64,000 nucleotides of DNA from Sciurus carolinensis (GCF_902686445.1 NC_062226.1:14728001-14792000), one strand, 5' to 3'. Shown: positions 1 to 9,560, counted from the first letter of the stretch. The notes: generated by a model from the letters alone, not told the origin. Translations and numbers: made by a program.

Positions 1-12
1 TGTCTCCAAGAA

Positions 13-95
13 GATAGAAGGATCATTATTGCCACTCTGCAAATAAGGGAACGGAGGCACAAGAAGGTAAGCAAATTGGTTCGGGTCATGGAGTT
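13..95 (-). repeat. MIR SINE fragment
   Basis: Resembles the reverse complement of a MIR. The pattern 'ctctgcaaataagggaacggag' is a decayed form of the MIR segment that reads 'tttacagatgaggaaactgag', followed by a worn 'aggtaagcaaattg'. It ends where the Tigger element begins. It is an ancient tRNA-derived fossil with no expected function. Confidence 0.5.
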
Positions 96-98
96 GTA

Positions 99-381
99 TA
101 GGTTGAAATTTGGGACCAGAAGTGTTTTGGATTTGGGCATGTTTGCATGTGTATGATGAGCTATCTTGGGGATAGGACAGATCTCTGAACATGGAGTTCA
201 TTTGTGTTTTACGTACACATAATGCATATGCCCTGATCATTTTATGAAATGTTTTAAAATTATTTGCTTGTGAAAACTTCGTGCTGTGGAATTTTCCACT
301 CATGGGGTCTTGTCAGTGCTCAGAAAGTTTCAGATTTTCGAGCCTTTTGGATTTTGGGTTATGGAATTGGGGATGTTTACT
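99..381 (+). mobile_element. TcMar-Tigger DNA transposon remnant (Tigger3/MER44-like)
   Basis: The order of recognisable blocks matches a non-autonomous Tigger element. These are 'ggttga' near the left end, 'tgggaccagaagtgtttt', 'gagctatcttggggat', a central AT-rich part, then 'gctcagaaagtttcagattt' and 'ggattttgggttatgg' near the right end. No transposase frame is present. The exact subfamily is from memory and uncertain. Confidence 0.7.
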
Positions 382-644
382 TGTAAATGGAAAAACAAAT
401 CTCAAACCCAGCTCTCTGCACCCAGCTTTTCGCTGAGAAGGCTGCCTTGAGAAAGGTATAAGACAGGGACTGGGGAAAGCATTTCCAGTCCCCGGCTGCC
501 ACTGCGGGAGGACAGTGGTCCCACGGCCCCCCAGGGCTCAGAGGAGGTACTCTCCCAAGTTCTGGGGACAATGACCTGAACATCTTCCAGAGGCCATTAC
601 TGTGCTGATCCCATGTCCCATGTCCTCACAGACCTCTACTTTTG
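382..644. other. Unique spacer
   Basis: No repeat or plausible exon recognised. It is moderately GC-rich, with runs such as 'gtccccggctgccactgcgg'. Short open frames here have no coding character. Confidence 0.4.
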
Positions 645-985
645 TGTGAGGTCTTCCTTCTGCCTGAAACACTGAACCTTCTCTAGGTAGGGTCAGCTCC
701 AGGGTCTCCTCTCTTCTGAAGTCGTTCCTGAGTCCCTGCACTCAGATGCTCCTCCCTTCTTTGTGTTCCCATAACACCTTGCGTGCGTGCATGTGTGTGT
801 GTGTGTGCGCGTGTGTGTGTGTGTGTGTGTGTGTGTGTCCAGCTCTCCTCAGACTGCAATTTTTACTATTTGTTCTCTCAATCAGGGGCTCCTGACGAGA
901 GCTGATTTACTCGGCTCTGTTTACTCAGTACCTGTTTACTGCCTGACATAGTGTTTGTGTTCAAGAGAGTTTATGCAAGGGGAAA
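645..985 (+). repeat. L2 LINE 3' end, interrupted by a (TG)n microsatellite
   Basis: A decayed L2 3' terminus. A pyrimidine-rich stretch ('gaggtcttccttctgcctg') is followed by 'ctgcactcagatgctcctcccttc', then after the TG repeat by 'tactatttgttctctcaatcag' and 'gtttactgcctgacatagtg', in the order of the L2 3' untranslated region. There is no reverse transcriptase coding capacity. Confidence 0.5.
782..838. repeat. (TG)n microsatellite with CG interruptions
   Basis: Alternating purine/pyrimidine tract of about 57 bp, starting GCGTGCGTGC and ending in roughly 13 uninterrupted TG units. It is likely length-polymorphic and is of a composition able to adopt Z-DNA. Confidence 0.95.
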
Positions 986-1389
986 ATAAATGTAGTGAAG
1001 GCAGGAAGCTGGGGGCCTGCTACAGTTTAATTTTAATTATTTCACTATTTTGAAATCTATTTTTTCAATTTTATTTTTGAATTTCAATGACCCGATTTGA
1101 TCTTGAATAGCTTCTCTCTAGGACCTGGGGTTCCCATTCTGTAAAATTAACGCCAGGGGTGGGATAAACTGGATTTTAGTCCTATTAGATGTGGCTGAGA
1201 GTTCTTAAGCAGCAAGGTAAATGGGATGCAAGTCTCTTTGTCCCTAATCTTAAAGTCCAGGATGGCCAGGAGTGTTCTTCCATGGGGTTCCTAGGGACCT
1301 GGGCTCCTTCCAGTCTCCTGTCCCCACCACTTTGTGGTACATCCTGTGGTCTCAAGATCTAAGGAGAAGCTCCAGCCTCATATCAACAT
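986..1389. other. Spacer, AT-rich at its left end
   Basis: The part around 1025-1110 is A/T-rich without a clean repeat consensus. The rest is ordinary spacer. No gene, exon or clear repeat identified. Confidence 0.35.
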
Positions 1390-1610
1390 ATGTCACAATA
1401 AGATGGAGGAGGAAAAAAGCAAAGGATACCCACAACTGTATCTTCAGAGAACTTCCTGGAAGTTTCCACTTGTATGCAGTCACTGGAAGTAGGCCTCGTG
1501 CTCACTGCTAGCTGCAAGGGAAGCTGGGCATGTAGACCACATTCTGTGCTGTCATGGGAGAAGAGCACCGTGGATGTTAGGGGCCCTCCAGCAGCTGGAC
1601 CATGAGCTCC
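1390..1610. repeat. Probable ancient unclassified interspersed repeat
   Basis: Contains the phrase 'gctagctgcaagggaagctg' followed by a 'gcatgtag' stretch, which I associate with a widespread old mammalian repeat that I cannot name securely. It may be the same family as 29865-30290. Orientation is not assigned. The 1610-1800 flank is unique. Confidence 0.3.
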
Positions 1611-1806
1611 ACCCTTCCAAGGATTAAGAAGTTTAAGGTGGGCATGCTGGCAGCCAGCCTTGATATGTCCCGACACATCATGGAGAAGGCTGGTGTTGAC
1701 TCAGACATACTGTGAATCCGTGGGGAGGCAAGGCCTTTCCTCTCGAGGCTGGGTGACTTTGATTAACCAGCATTTGCATAATGATGTTTCTTTGTCTCTG
1801 TCCATT

Positions 1807-1812
1807 TTATTT

Positions 1813-1863
<51 letters not shown>

Positions 1864-1946
1864 GTGCTGGGGATCGAACCCAGGGCCTTGTGCTTGCAAG
1901 GCAAGCACTCTACCGACTGAGCTATCTCCCCAGCCCCTTATTTAAT
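1807..1946 (-). mobile_element. Young ID SINE with 48-nt A tail and target-site duplication
   Basis: Read on the minus strand, the body at 1863-1937 is a textbook ID element (tRNA-Ala-derived). It starts GGGGCTGGGGAGATAGCTCA (polymerase III A-box region), continues through a B box 'ggttcgatcccc' and ends 'cagcacc' before an uninterrupted tail of 48 A (T at 1815-1862). The flanks carry a 9-bp duplication 'ttatttaat' at 1807-1815 and 1938-1946. Intact promoter boxes, pure tail and perfect duplication all indicate recent L1-mediated insertion. It is not a functional tRNA gene. Confidence 0.95.
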
Positions 1947-2004
1947 GTTTTGGAGTGCTTGTGTTAGTTGGGTGTACGGATCTTAGAGCCTTTTGCAACC
2001 TCAG

Positions 2005-2145
2005 TGTATCCAGGATGGCTATTTGTCCTGACTTCCCTGGGACAATCTTGGCTTATGTTTTGGTCCTGGTGTAATAATCCAGAATGTCCCCTCTCAAAAG
2101 TGTCTCAGTTTGGATGGTAAATTTTAGTCACCCTACCTATGAGCA
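2005..2145. repeat. Possible DNA-transposon remnant
   Basis: The stretch running 'tatttgtcctgacttccctg' ... 'gggacaatcttgg' ... 'tttagtcaccctac' recalls an old palindromic DNA-transposon fossil whose ends read 'ggtgaccaacttgtcc...gttggtcaccct'. The match is partial and the family name is not assigned. Confidence 0.3.
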
Positions 2146-2239
2146 TCACAATGTATGAGAAAAGAAGAGAATAGTGACGACCCATACTTGACCATTAGGA
2201 GCGTAAAATCTAGAACTTAGAATTAAATTAAATCAATTA

Positions 2240-2290
2240 GTTATTTTTTTGATGGTGCTGGGGATTCAACCAAGGGTCCATGGAATTCAA
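2240..2290 (-). repeat. ID-type SINE 3' fragment
   Basis: 'gatggtgctggggattcaac' plus 'caagggtccat' is the inverted 3' half of an ID or B1-dID right monomer, preceded by a short T run that would be its tail. The 5' half is missing. Confidence 0.65.
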
Positions 2291-2419
2291 GGTTTTTAAA
2301 TTTTGGGACAACAGTTGGTGATAGAGGGCAGGAAGTCAGGATGTAAGATACTTGGAGTATCAGTATCATGAGATGGAGAACCTCATAGATGATAACATCC
2401 ATCTCTATTTTTTGGGTCA

Positions 2420-2705
2420 GGTTCTATCCCCTAGCCTCAAAGATGCTTCCTTGGTCTGCCCAGCAAAGTCACTCCCTCCCTCCATTCCTCATCTCTTACC
2501 GGGTTTTGTTTTCTGCACAGCATTTTTCCACATTTGAACTTATTCCTTCATGAGATTACATGTTTATTTTATGTTTCTCTGCAGTTTCTGCTGCTGAAAA
2601 TCCAAGCTTCATCTCATCTCGGAATTTATCTCATTCACTTTGATGTCCCCAGTGCCTAGGACATATTGCATGTGATTCGTGGGTGGGTGGATGTTGAATG
2701 AAGGT
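2420..2705 (+). repeat. L2 LINE 3' end
   Basis: Follows the L2 3' terminus in order: 'gatgcttccttggtctgccc', a pyrimidine-rich middle, 'atgtccccagtgcctaggac', and a terminal 'gttgaatgaagg', which is the worn 'gttgaatgaatg' end. Non-coding fossil. Confidence 0.65.
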
Positions 2706-2745
2706 GGGTGGTTAAGATAATTTCTTGAGTACAATTTTATGAGCA

Positions 2746-3922
2746 GAGATCCTGTGCCACTAGAAGTAGGCCCAAATCTTCACCATGCCAACCTAGGCTC
2801 TGATTTCCTTAAAAAGACCCCAAAGCATAAGAAGTAAAATCAAAAATCAAAAAATGGGGTGGCTTCAAACTTCTCAACAAAAGAAATAATAACATGAAGA
2901 AAGAGCCTACAGATTGGGAGAAAATCTTTACCACAGGTGCCTCAGATAAACCATTAATCTCTAGGATATATGAAGAACTCAAAAAAACTCAACACCAAAA
3001 CAAAAACAAAAACAAAAACAAAAAAACAAAACAAAAAACAAAAAACCCAAATAACCTAATCAATAAATGGGCTAAGGAACTGAACAGACACTTCACAGAA
3101 GAAGAAATACAACCCATTAGCAAATCTATGAAAAAATGTTCAACATCCCTAGTAATTAGAGAAATACAAATCAAAATGACTCTAAGAATTCATCTCACTC
3201 CAGTCAGAATGACAATTATCAAAAATACAGGCAACAATAAGTGTTGACCAGGATGTGGGGGAAAAGGTACATTGCTGGTGGGAAAGCAAATTAGTGTAAC
3301 CATTATGGAAAGCAGTATGGAGATTCCTCAGAAAACTTGGAATGGAACCACCATTTGACCCAGCTATCCCACTCCTTGTTTTATACCCAAAGGACTTAAA
3401 ATCAGCATATTACAGAGATACAGCCACATCAATGTTTATAGCAGCTCAATTCATAATGGCTAAACTATGGAACCAACCTAGGTCCCCTTCAATACATGAA
3501 TGGATAAAGAAAATGTGGTATATACATTTGGTGGAATATTACTCATTTACTGTCATTTGCCAGTAAATGGATGAAGTTGGAGAATATCATGCTAAGGGAA
3601 ATAAACCAATGCCTCAAAACCAAAAGCCAAATGTTTTCGCTGATATGTGGATGCTAATTCACAATTAAGGTGGGGGCTAGGGAAGAATAGAGTTACTTTA
3701 GATTCGGTAGAGGAGAGGGGATATGGGATAGGAAGGATAGTAGAGTGAAACAGCCATTATTACCTTACAGACATACGAGACTGCATGACCAATGTGATTC
3801 TACAACATGTGCAATCAGAAAAATGAGAAATTGTACCCCATTTAGGTATGATATATCAAAGTGCATAAATGCATTCAACTGTCATGTATAACTAATTAGA
3901 ACAAATAAAAATTGTAAAAAAA
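2746..3922 (+). mobile_element. 5'-truncated LINE-1 (ORF2 3' part plus 3' UTR), defective
   Basis: The translated fragments match the C-terminal region of L1 ORF2p: EPTDWEKIF, ISRIYEELK, NRHFTEEEIQ, MKKCSTSLVIREIQIK, then [20 protein letters not shown] and WNQPRSPSIHEWIKKMW. The 3' UTR follows, ending 'aacaaataaaaattgtaaaa'. The frame is broken. The first Trp codon of the Cys/His motif is TGA (after CysCys-region residues NNKC, ending at 3247), about 8 bp are missing near 3270, and a CAAAAA repeat lies at 2995-3047. It retains no endonuclease or RT core and is a dead copy. Confidence 0.93.
2995..3047. repeat. (CAAAAA)n-like A-rich simple repeat inside L1
   Basis: Tandem CAAAAA/CAAAACA units in the L1 body where the consensus has a short A-rich linker. 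In the L1 frame it reads as Lys-Asn repeats, so it is an in-place expansion rather than a separate insertion. Confidence 0.9.
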
Positions 3923-4170
3923 GATAGTTTGTTGAAAGGTAGAGGAATTGGGAAGGGATTTGAAATTAAAACTTATACAATGTTTATGAAAACTTTTTGC
4001 ATTGGCCTGAGATGAAGCTTTGCTTGTTTTTGTAACACCAGATGGACCACACGGGCGATACGATTTGTAAAAACATTGCCAATCAGAAGAGGCTGGAGCT
4101 TCAGGAGAGTTTCCTTCTGGCGGTTCCTGACATTTGCTATTCATTTTCTGCCCTGCCAATGTGGTGGGAT
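3923..4170. other. Unique spacer
   Basis: No repeat, exon or motif recognised between the L1 tail and the MaLR LTR. Confidence 0.4.
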
Positions 4171-4606
4171 TAGTTTCTTGGGGCTGCTGTAACAAAGTAC
4201 CACAAACTGGGTGACTTAAAACAACAGAAATGTATTCTTTCAGAGTTTGGAAGCTAGAAGTTCAAAATCAAGAAGCTCCCTCTAAGGGGTCCAGGGGAGA
4301 ATCTTTCCTTGCCTCCTTCTAGCTCCTGGTGGTTGCTGGGAATTCTTGTCCTCCTGGCTTGTAGACACATAGCTCCTGTCTCTGTCTCTGCCATCAGCGT
4401 CATCTTCTGGTACGTGTCTGTTTACAGCTTTCTCTTCTACTAAGGACACCCATCACTGGGTTAGAGTCTGCCCTAATCTGGTGTGATCTCATTTTATCTT
4501 GAATATGTCTGCAAGAATTCCTATTCCCACATGGGAGCACATTCCCAGGTACCAGGAGCCTGGGCTTCAACACATCTTTCTGGGGGACGCTATTCAATCC
4601 ACAACA
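4171..4606 (-). mobile_element. Solo LTR, ERVL-MaLR type (MLT1/MST-like)
   Basis: Read inverted, it has the hallmark order of a MaLR LTR. One end reads 'gctgctgtaacaaagtacca' plus 'caaactgggtgacttaaaac' (complement of the R/polyA end), the middle reads 'ctaaggacacccatcactgg', and the other end reads 'ggacgctattcaatccacaa' (complement of the TGT...GAATTGTGTCC start). No internal gag/pol sequence flanks it, so it is a recombined solo LTR of an old endogenous retrovirus-like element. Confidence 0.8.
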
Positions 4607-5384
4607 GCAACAGCACTGATGACACATACTGAGCCCTCCAGAACGAGCTGCAGTTGAGGAAGCCTGGACTTGGGGAAGGGCTGCAGATGGTGTAGCTAGG
4701 CTTGGGCCCAATGCCCAACCTGCTTGCCCTGCACTGTATCGTTGCTGATTCGTAGAAAGAGATGGGACTGAGAGGATGGTACCTGGGGAAGCGAGGAGGT
4801 GGGAGGAGGATCGCATTTCATCTCAGCGTTTATATTTCCCCAGAGTGGATCCCACTGCATTTCAGGACCAGCGTAAAGCACTTAATTGAAATCTGTAATT
4901 CCAGCCCTCATTAATAACCAATCTCGGAAGTAGAGAGCCTCATGACCATTAGTGAGGAGCACGAGGCAGACACAGGTCTTCAGAGGGTAACGGCGAGTCC
5001 CTGGTTCATTTTATAGTTGATTAGAGTGAGTTAAACTTTGCCCTGCTTGTAAGCTGTATGTTTAATATGAGAAGTTGGTAATGTGTGAAGTTATCCAAAT
5101 ACCACAGGCACCTTGGCGGGCCTCCAGCAGGCATTGCTCATCCTAAACAGCACGGTGACCCCGCAGCGACGGGGCCAGGACGCCATTGCACAAGATGGAT
5201 AATGCAGTTGAACCTGGTCAGTCCCAGAGAAACTGGAGACCTTCATCAACTGAATGCAGATTCGCAAGGTTCTTCCAAGGCAGGTGAGTAGGCTTCAGCG
5301 TCCTTGCTATCAGCTCCATCTCCATGCCGAGGTGTGATCATATGCGGCTGTGACCATGCATAGGTGTGATCATGTATAGGTGGT
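4607..5384. other. Unique spacer with a short imperfect tandem repeat
   Basis: No coding or repeat match found. At 5329-5382 there are about three degenerate copies of a 20-22 bp unit around 'aggtgtgatcat'. The part at 4870-5060 is AT-rich with the homeodomain-like core 'ttaatt'. Nothing firm. Confidence 0.35.
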
Positions 5385-5500
5385 CTCTGGACCCAGCTTT
5401 GGGATCCTGGCTTCTCTTTTACTGTTGTCCTGGGTAAAATTTCCCGCTTCTCTGGACCTCAGTTTTGACATCGGTGCTTATCTGAGATAACTGGCTTGGT
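5385..5500 (+). repeat. MIR SINE
   Basis: Matches the MIR core region in order: 'tttgggatcctggcttctct', 'cctgggtaaaatttcccgct', 'ctctggacctcagttttgac'. These correspond to the MIR 'ctgtgtgaccttgggcaagt...cctcagtttcc'. Decayed. Confidence 0.55.
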
Positions 5501-5699
5501 GATGTCAGCCCTGCTACCATTGGTCATATTTCTCTCGAATCCAGTTTTGTGGAAGTGCCGTTCCTCAGACCTGCAGGAGGAAGTTTACAGAAAATGGACA
5601 GTTCTCTTCTTCCCTTCACCACTGCCCATCCTCTGGCTGTCTTTCCTCTTCTTTAACATCTCCCTCCCAAGCTCTGATATTCTGCAACCTCTTCACATC

Positions 5700-5862
5700 G
5701 GATTATTGGCATTTTCCAAGCACATTCCTGTCCCGAACCTTTTTTTCTGCTGCTACATCTACCCTCGGGTACCGCCTTCATCCTTTGCAATCATCTCTAT
5801 CTGGAAGACTCTTATTCATCCTTCAGTGTCCACCTCAAATGTATTCTCTGGGACAGGGAAGG
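5700..5862 (+). repeat. L2 LINE fragment
   Basis: 'ggcattttccaagcacattc', 'catctctatctggaagactc' and 'gtgtccacctcaaatgtatt' follow the L2 segment 'aggcacattc..., ...tggaacgctctt..., ...ctcaaatgtcacc' in order. An old fossil with no coding capacity. The stretch just before it (5501-5699) is unique spacer. Confidence 0.6.
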
Positions 5863-5869
5863 GAGCCTG

Positions 5870-6000
5870 AGGTGTGGGGTCATTAGACCCAGATTGAATT
5901 GTGCTTCTAATGCTTATGACTTGGTGCCAGTCATCGAAACTTTTAAAACTTCAAATTCATTGATTGGAAAAAGGGTCGTGTTCACCTATTTATCTAAAAT
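5870..6000 (+). repeat. Possible degenerate MIR
   Basis: 'gggtcattagacccagattg' followed by 'tgacttggtgccagtcatcg' and a worn 'acttcaaattcattg' loosely tracks the MIR body. Weak. Confidence 0.35.
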
Positions 6001-6058
6001 TCTCAAAAATTCTCTCCTTTCTTGGCATCTAAGACAAAGCTACTTTCTTTCTCTATTG

Positions 6059-6283
6059 CAGGAATAGGCAACATTTTCTATAAAGGGTCACATAATAAGT
6101 ACATTAGTCCTTGCAGGTTATATGGTCTCTGATGTAAAAATACAGCTCTACTATTGTAACACAAAGGCAGTCCCAGGCAATATGTGTAAATGAATAGGGG
6201 GGCCTGGGTTTCAATAAAATTTTATTTATAAAAACAGGTTGTGGGCTGAATTTAGCTAGTGGGCTGTAGTTTGCCAACCCCTC
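6059..6283 (-). mobile_element. hAT-Charlie non-autonomous DNA transposon (MER20-like)
   Basis: Ends resemble CAGG..GGCAAAC and its inverse 'gtttgccaacccct'. The interior keeps 'ttctataaagggtcacataa', 'tataaaaacaggttgtgggc' and 'gtgggctgtagtttgccaac' in the order of a roughly 220-bp hAT MITE. No transposase. The MER20 label is from memory. Confidence 0.75.
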
Positions 6284-6411
6284 CTCTGTAACATCATGGG
6301 GAAAGACTCAGAGCACTGAAGCGCCTGGTGCCTATGTGGCAATCCTTCTGTGAGGCTGTGCCTTTCTTAGGGATAGGAGTTGCTTGATTTTTCTTTGCAT
6401 CTTTAGGACAA

Positions 6412-6545
6412 GTCCCATTTAATTCTCTCAGCAATCGATACTCATTATCAAATCCCTACTTTCTAGGAGGAGACACAGGGACACAGAAAATGGTGGTAAA
6501 TGGTGGAAGAAGGCCAGCTCTGGAACTCCTGTCGTAGCCAGATCT
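6412..6545 (-). repeat. MIR SINE
   Basis: Inverted MIR pattern: 'taattctctcagcaatcgat', 'tttctaggaggagacacagg', 'ggccagctctggaactcctg'. Moderately decayed. Confidence 0.5.
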
Positions 6546-6954
6546 GCTCAGCAATTGGGATAGGAAGAGCTGCCAATCATTAACTGATGGAGCCCTGAGC
6601 CAGTCAGGCCAGAATTTCCCCACCCTGTATTCACAGGTCTGTTTTACAGGATCCAGAAACAGGGCTTACCTTTCTCCCAAATCTGCACTTACTAAGCATC
6701 TATCCCTGTTAAATCCTCCCCTGTTAGATTTGGCTAATCTCTCAGGCCTATTCAGATCTTTCTGGATCTCGAAGCTTTTATCTGATGTGTTCTCTCCATC
6801 TCCTGCTTTGGAACGGAGCCACCCCAGCCCTTTTCCTGGAGTTGCCACAGCGAGGGATGACTGTAAATTAATTTTGTATCAGTAAACAAGGGCTGGACAG
6901 AGATTGGGTCAGAAGTTGTGCTGGTTCTTCTGGGGCTTTGCCAAGCCCATTTCC
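6546..6954. other. Unique spacer
   Basis: No repeat or exon recognised. Confidence 0.35.
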
Positions 6955-7075
6955 TGTGGATTAAGTCCCAAATCCCTATAGTTTAAAAACAAAAATCTGT
7001 TAACTTGGCACCCAGAGGACTGAAAGTCCTTGAAATTCTGGTCTATTCCTCAAACACTCTTGGTTGGCATCGACA
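6955..7075 (+). repeat. L2 LINE fragment
   Basis: 'ggattaagtcccaaatccct' and 'ctattcctcaaacactcttg' correspond to the L2 positions 'aataaagtccaaactcctta' and 'ctgttcctcgaacacgcc', with internal divergence. Confidence 0.45.
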
Positions 7076-7139
7076 AAATCATGTAGGTTGATTTTGCAGA
7101 GGTATAAAATGTGGCGACAGAAATGCATGTGAGCATTGT

Positions 7140-7330
7140 CCATTTTAGTTTTCGATATGACACCTACTCCTTCTCATGAACCAGGATCTGTGCTGAATGC
7201 ATTACACACCCAGTCCTTTAATGTTTACTGGGGTCTTTCAGGATGTGTACAAATGGAGAAACTGAGGTTTAGCAACTTACCCAGGCTCCCAGAGGTATTT
7301 GGGGGTGAAACCAGAATTCATACCTAGGAT
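7140..7330 (-). repeat. MIR SINE
   Basis: Inverted MIR. 'aatggagaaactgaggttta', 'gcaacttacccaggctccca' and 'gtgaaaccagaattcatacc' match the conserved MIR core and 5' tRNA-related part. Confidence 0.7.
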
Positions 7331-7428
7331 GCTAATTTCAACTGCAATCTTCTAGTACTTGACTTTTTAGCTTGATTTATCAGAGTAAAAGAGCAAGTAC
7401 CCTGGATTCACACAATTACCGTAGGAGT

Positions 7429-7665
7429 GGGGGGGGGGACCTTAGATTTATTCAACACCTATTATATGTTTTGTGCTCTGCCAGCCTTAAGGCATTTAGG
7501 TTGTCTATCATCTTGAGAGCCAAGAATTTTTTCCCCATTTTATAGATGGGGAAATGGCTGTTGGTGGAGGCTGTCTGTTTTCTTCAAGGTCACAGGGCTG
7601 ATACAGAGAGGAGCAATGGTGGGCCCAGGGTGTCTGACTCCAGAGATGATTCTGTACCTTGGAGT
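7429..7665 (-). repeat. MIR SINE (nearly full length), next to a G10 run
   Basis: From 7445: 'caacacctattatatgtttt' (the 'gagcacctactatgtgcc' end), 'ccattttatagatggggaaa', 'caaggtcacagggctgatac' and 'gtgtctgactccagagatga' appear in order, spanning almost the whole MIR. A run of ten G at 7429-7438 lies immediately beside it. Confidence 0.75.
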
Positions 7666-7694
7666 AGATTCCTATGGCCCTTTTGAAACAGGGG

Positions 7695-7842
7695 ATTTTT
7701 TAAAATAGAGGCATCTGACCCTGACCCTAGCCAATTCTGATTTAGTGGGGAGTCAGGGGTGGGGCTCATGCATCTGGGTGTTTTTAAAACTCCCCCAGGA
7801 GATTCTGATGTGTAACCAGAGTATGAGCCATGCCCTTTGGCT
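7695..7842 (+). mobile_element. hAT-Charlie MITE fragment (MER5A-like)
   Basis: 'ccaattctgatttagtgggg', 'gtcaggggtggggctcatgc' and 'cccccaggagattctgatgt' match the internal and right part of a MER5A-type element ('ctgattcagtaggtctggggtggggcc...ccaggtgattctgatg'). Terminal inverted repeats are worn. Confidence 0.65.
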
Positions 7843-8129
7843 TAGGGTGGAGTTGACAAGGGGACTTCTAAGTCCACTCCCCTTCCCAGGGAAAAGAATT
7901 ATGACGGAATTAGAGCAGTAACTATCATGTTTAGAGTCAAAGGTAAGGATGAAAGGATATAAGTGCTTGGATCGGAGATTTATCACCTCAAAGCTGTGAG
8001 ACACAAAGTCTGAAATCCAGGCTGCATGGGGAGCTGGGATTCCTGAGGTCCTGGAGGAGAGGGACCAATGGAAGGAGCTGAACATGCATTCCAAGTTCAG
8101 GCTTAGCTCGAACCTCATGAGCTGAGCAG
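7843..8129. other. Unique spacer
   Basis: Nothing recognised beyond ordinary non-coding sequence. Confidence 0.35.
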
Positions 8130-8265
8130 CTCCAGTCCAAAGCCTGCAACTGCCCAGCTTTCAGTTTCCACATCTGGAATGTGCAGATGGAGTGGCTCCA
8201 CCCCACGGGGCCGCTGGGAAGATGGAGGGAAGCACTGAGAGCAGCGCTCCCAGAAGCTCGCGGTC
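8130..8265 (+). repeat. Possible MIR fragment with local CpGs
   Basis: 'tttcagtttccacatctgga' fits the MIR core 'cctcagtttcctcatctgta', followed by 'gggccgctgggaagatgga' for 'gggttgttgtgaggatta'. The 8190-8370 part carries about nine CpGs, more than its surroundings. The downstream stretch to 8935 is unique spacer. Confidence 0.4.
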
Positions 8266-8937
8266 CATGGTGGCGGTCACTGCAGTGATTGCAAGCCGGG
8301 CTTTTCTCTGGGGTGACTGTAACCCAAAGACACGCCTTTCCCCCGCCTTGCCAGTCACAGATCCCCTCCCCAATCCAGGGCTGAGCACCACACTAAGCCA
8401 GCCAACACTCCAGTGCCCCTACTACGTGTCCCCTGCTGGGGGTGGAGGAACTGAAGTGGGTGAACGGGGGGCCTCTCCTGAGTCGGATCCAGGGAGGGTC
8501 AGAGAGAGAGGAATGCAAAGGGTTGTGCGGCCCAAAGATGGTGCTCCTGGGACCACCCAGCAGAGGGGATGCTGGAGGGGATCCTGTGGGATGATGAGCG
8601 GCAGGTGTCCAGCCTCACTGCAGGCTGAGTGTCCTGGTGCCTCACTGCACTGGCCTCTGCTCACAGCGACCATGTGAATTTGGGGAGCTCACCTCCATCT
8701 CTGGGCTCTGACTCTTTCTCACAGTCAGGTTTCAGGACTGAGCCATCTCAGCTGGGTGAGCAAAGGGCAAGCCTCTTTTATTTTTACCACACTTTGTACT
8801 TTCCTGAATGAAAAACGTAAAGGAAAAACATATATTATAAGAACCCATTACATATATAATGTATTAAACTTACATGATGTTTAAATGAGGATGGTTTTAT
8901 ATATACTATATAATGTGGTCCAGTATATATGTATTCC

Positions 8938-8970
8938 GTGTGTGAGTGTGTGTGTGTGAGTGCGCGCGTG
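8938..8970. repeat. (TG)n microsatellite
   Basis: Interrupted TG/CG tract of about 33 bp directly after an AT-alternating stretch at 8895-8930 ('tatatatactatataat'). Confidence 0.9.
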
Positions 8971-9149
8971 TTCATGCATGTACATATACCAGCAAGATGA
9001 TTCCTTAAGTCCCATTCCCTGTGATGGACAGTGAAAAACTACAGCATAACTCCTGCCTTTGTTATGCAAAAATATTTATTGAGCAAAATTTCTGTAATAC
9101 ACGCTGTGATGATTGTTGGCAAAAAAAATAAATAAATAAAGGTAAGTAA

Positions 9150-9325
9150 TGACAGGAGCTAGTGTTTATTGTGCACTTCTTGTGTGCCGGGCTCAGTGGT
9201 GAGTATTTAATTCATTTAGAAGGACTCCTGCTCCTCCAAGTTCACAGCTAAGGAGACAGTGGCGGAGAGCTTTGATGGTTCCTAAGGTCACACGGCTAGG
9301 GACGGCAGAGTGTGGGTGAAGGAGA
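9150..9325 (-). repeat. MIR SINE
   Basis: 'gtttattgtgcacttcttgt', 'gtgccgggctcagtggtgag' and 'ctaaggtcacacggctaggg' give the inverted MIR order from 3' end to 5' part. A short AAATA run (9128-9139) lies just upstream. Confidence 0.7.
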
Positions 9326-9329
9326 GGCT

Positions 9330-9560
9330 GTGGCCTCCGCCCTCAGGGGACTCCTAGCCTCCTGAGGGGAGAGAGGGGTGGGTGTTTAGGGCCCAGGTTG
9401 ACCAGGGCTATGGACATACCAAAGGAGGCTCCTCACCCAGACTTCGGGCACCAGGGAAGACTTTCTGGTTAAACAGATGAGTATGTAGAATACAATCATG
9501 AATTTTCAGTACGATTTTGAGGGCTGGTGAGCAGAGCAGAGGGCACAGGGCATGGGGAGC
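9330..9560 (-). repeat. Possible L2 fragment
   Basis: 'gccctcaggggactcctagc' and 'cagggaagactttctggtta' fit the inverted L2 phrases 'ccctcatggagcttacattc' and 'cagggaaggcttcctggagg'. Weak between the two anchors. Confidence 0.4.

Noticed and set aside
1570..1720. Possible processed-pseudogene fragment (frame reading KKFKVGMLAASLDMSRHIMEK)
   Set aside because: Too short, no family recognised, no A tail or flanking duplication.
1863..1937. tRNA gene (A and B boxes of tRNA-Ala type on the minus strand)
   Set aside because: The 3' half does not fold as a tRNA, and a long A tail with target duplication identifies it as an ID SINE.
4171..4606. Functional endogenous retrovirus
   Set aside because: Only LTR sequence is present here and at the other LTR sites. 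No gag, pol or env-like frames flank any of them.
5329..5382. Minisatellite or CRISPR-like direct repeats
   Set aside because: Only about three degenerate copies without regular spacers. The host is a eukaryote, so a CRISPR array is not expected.
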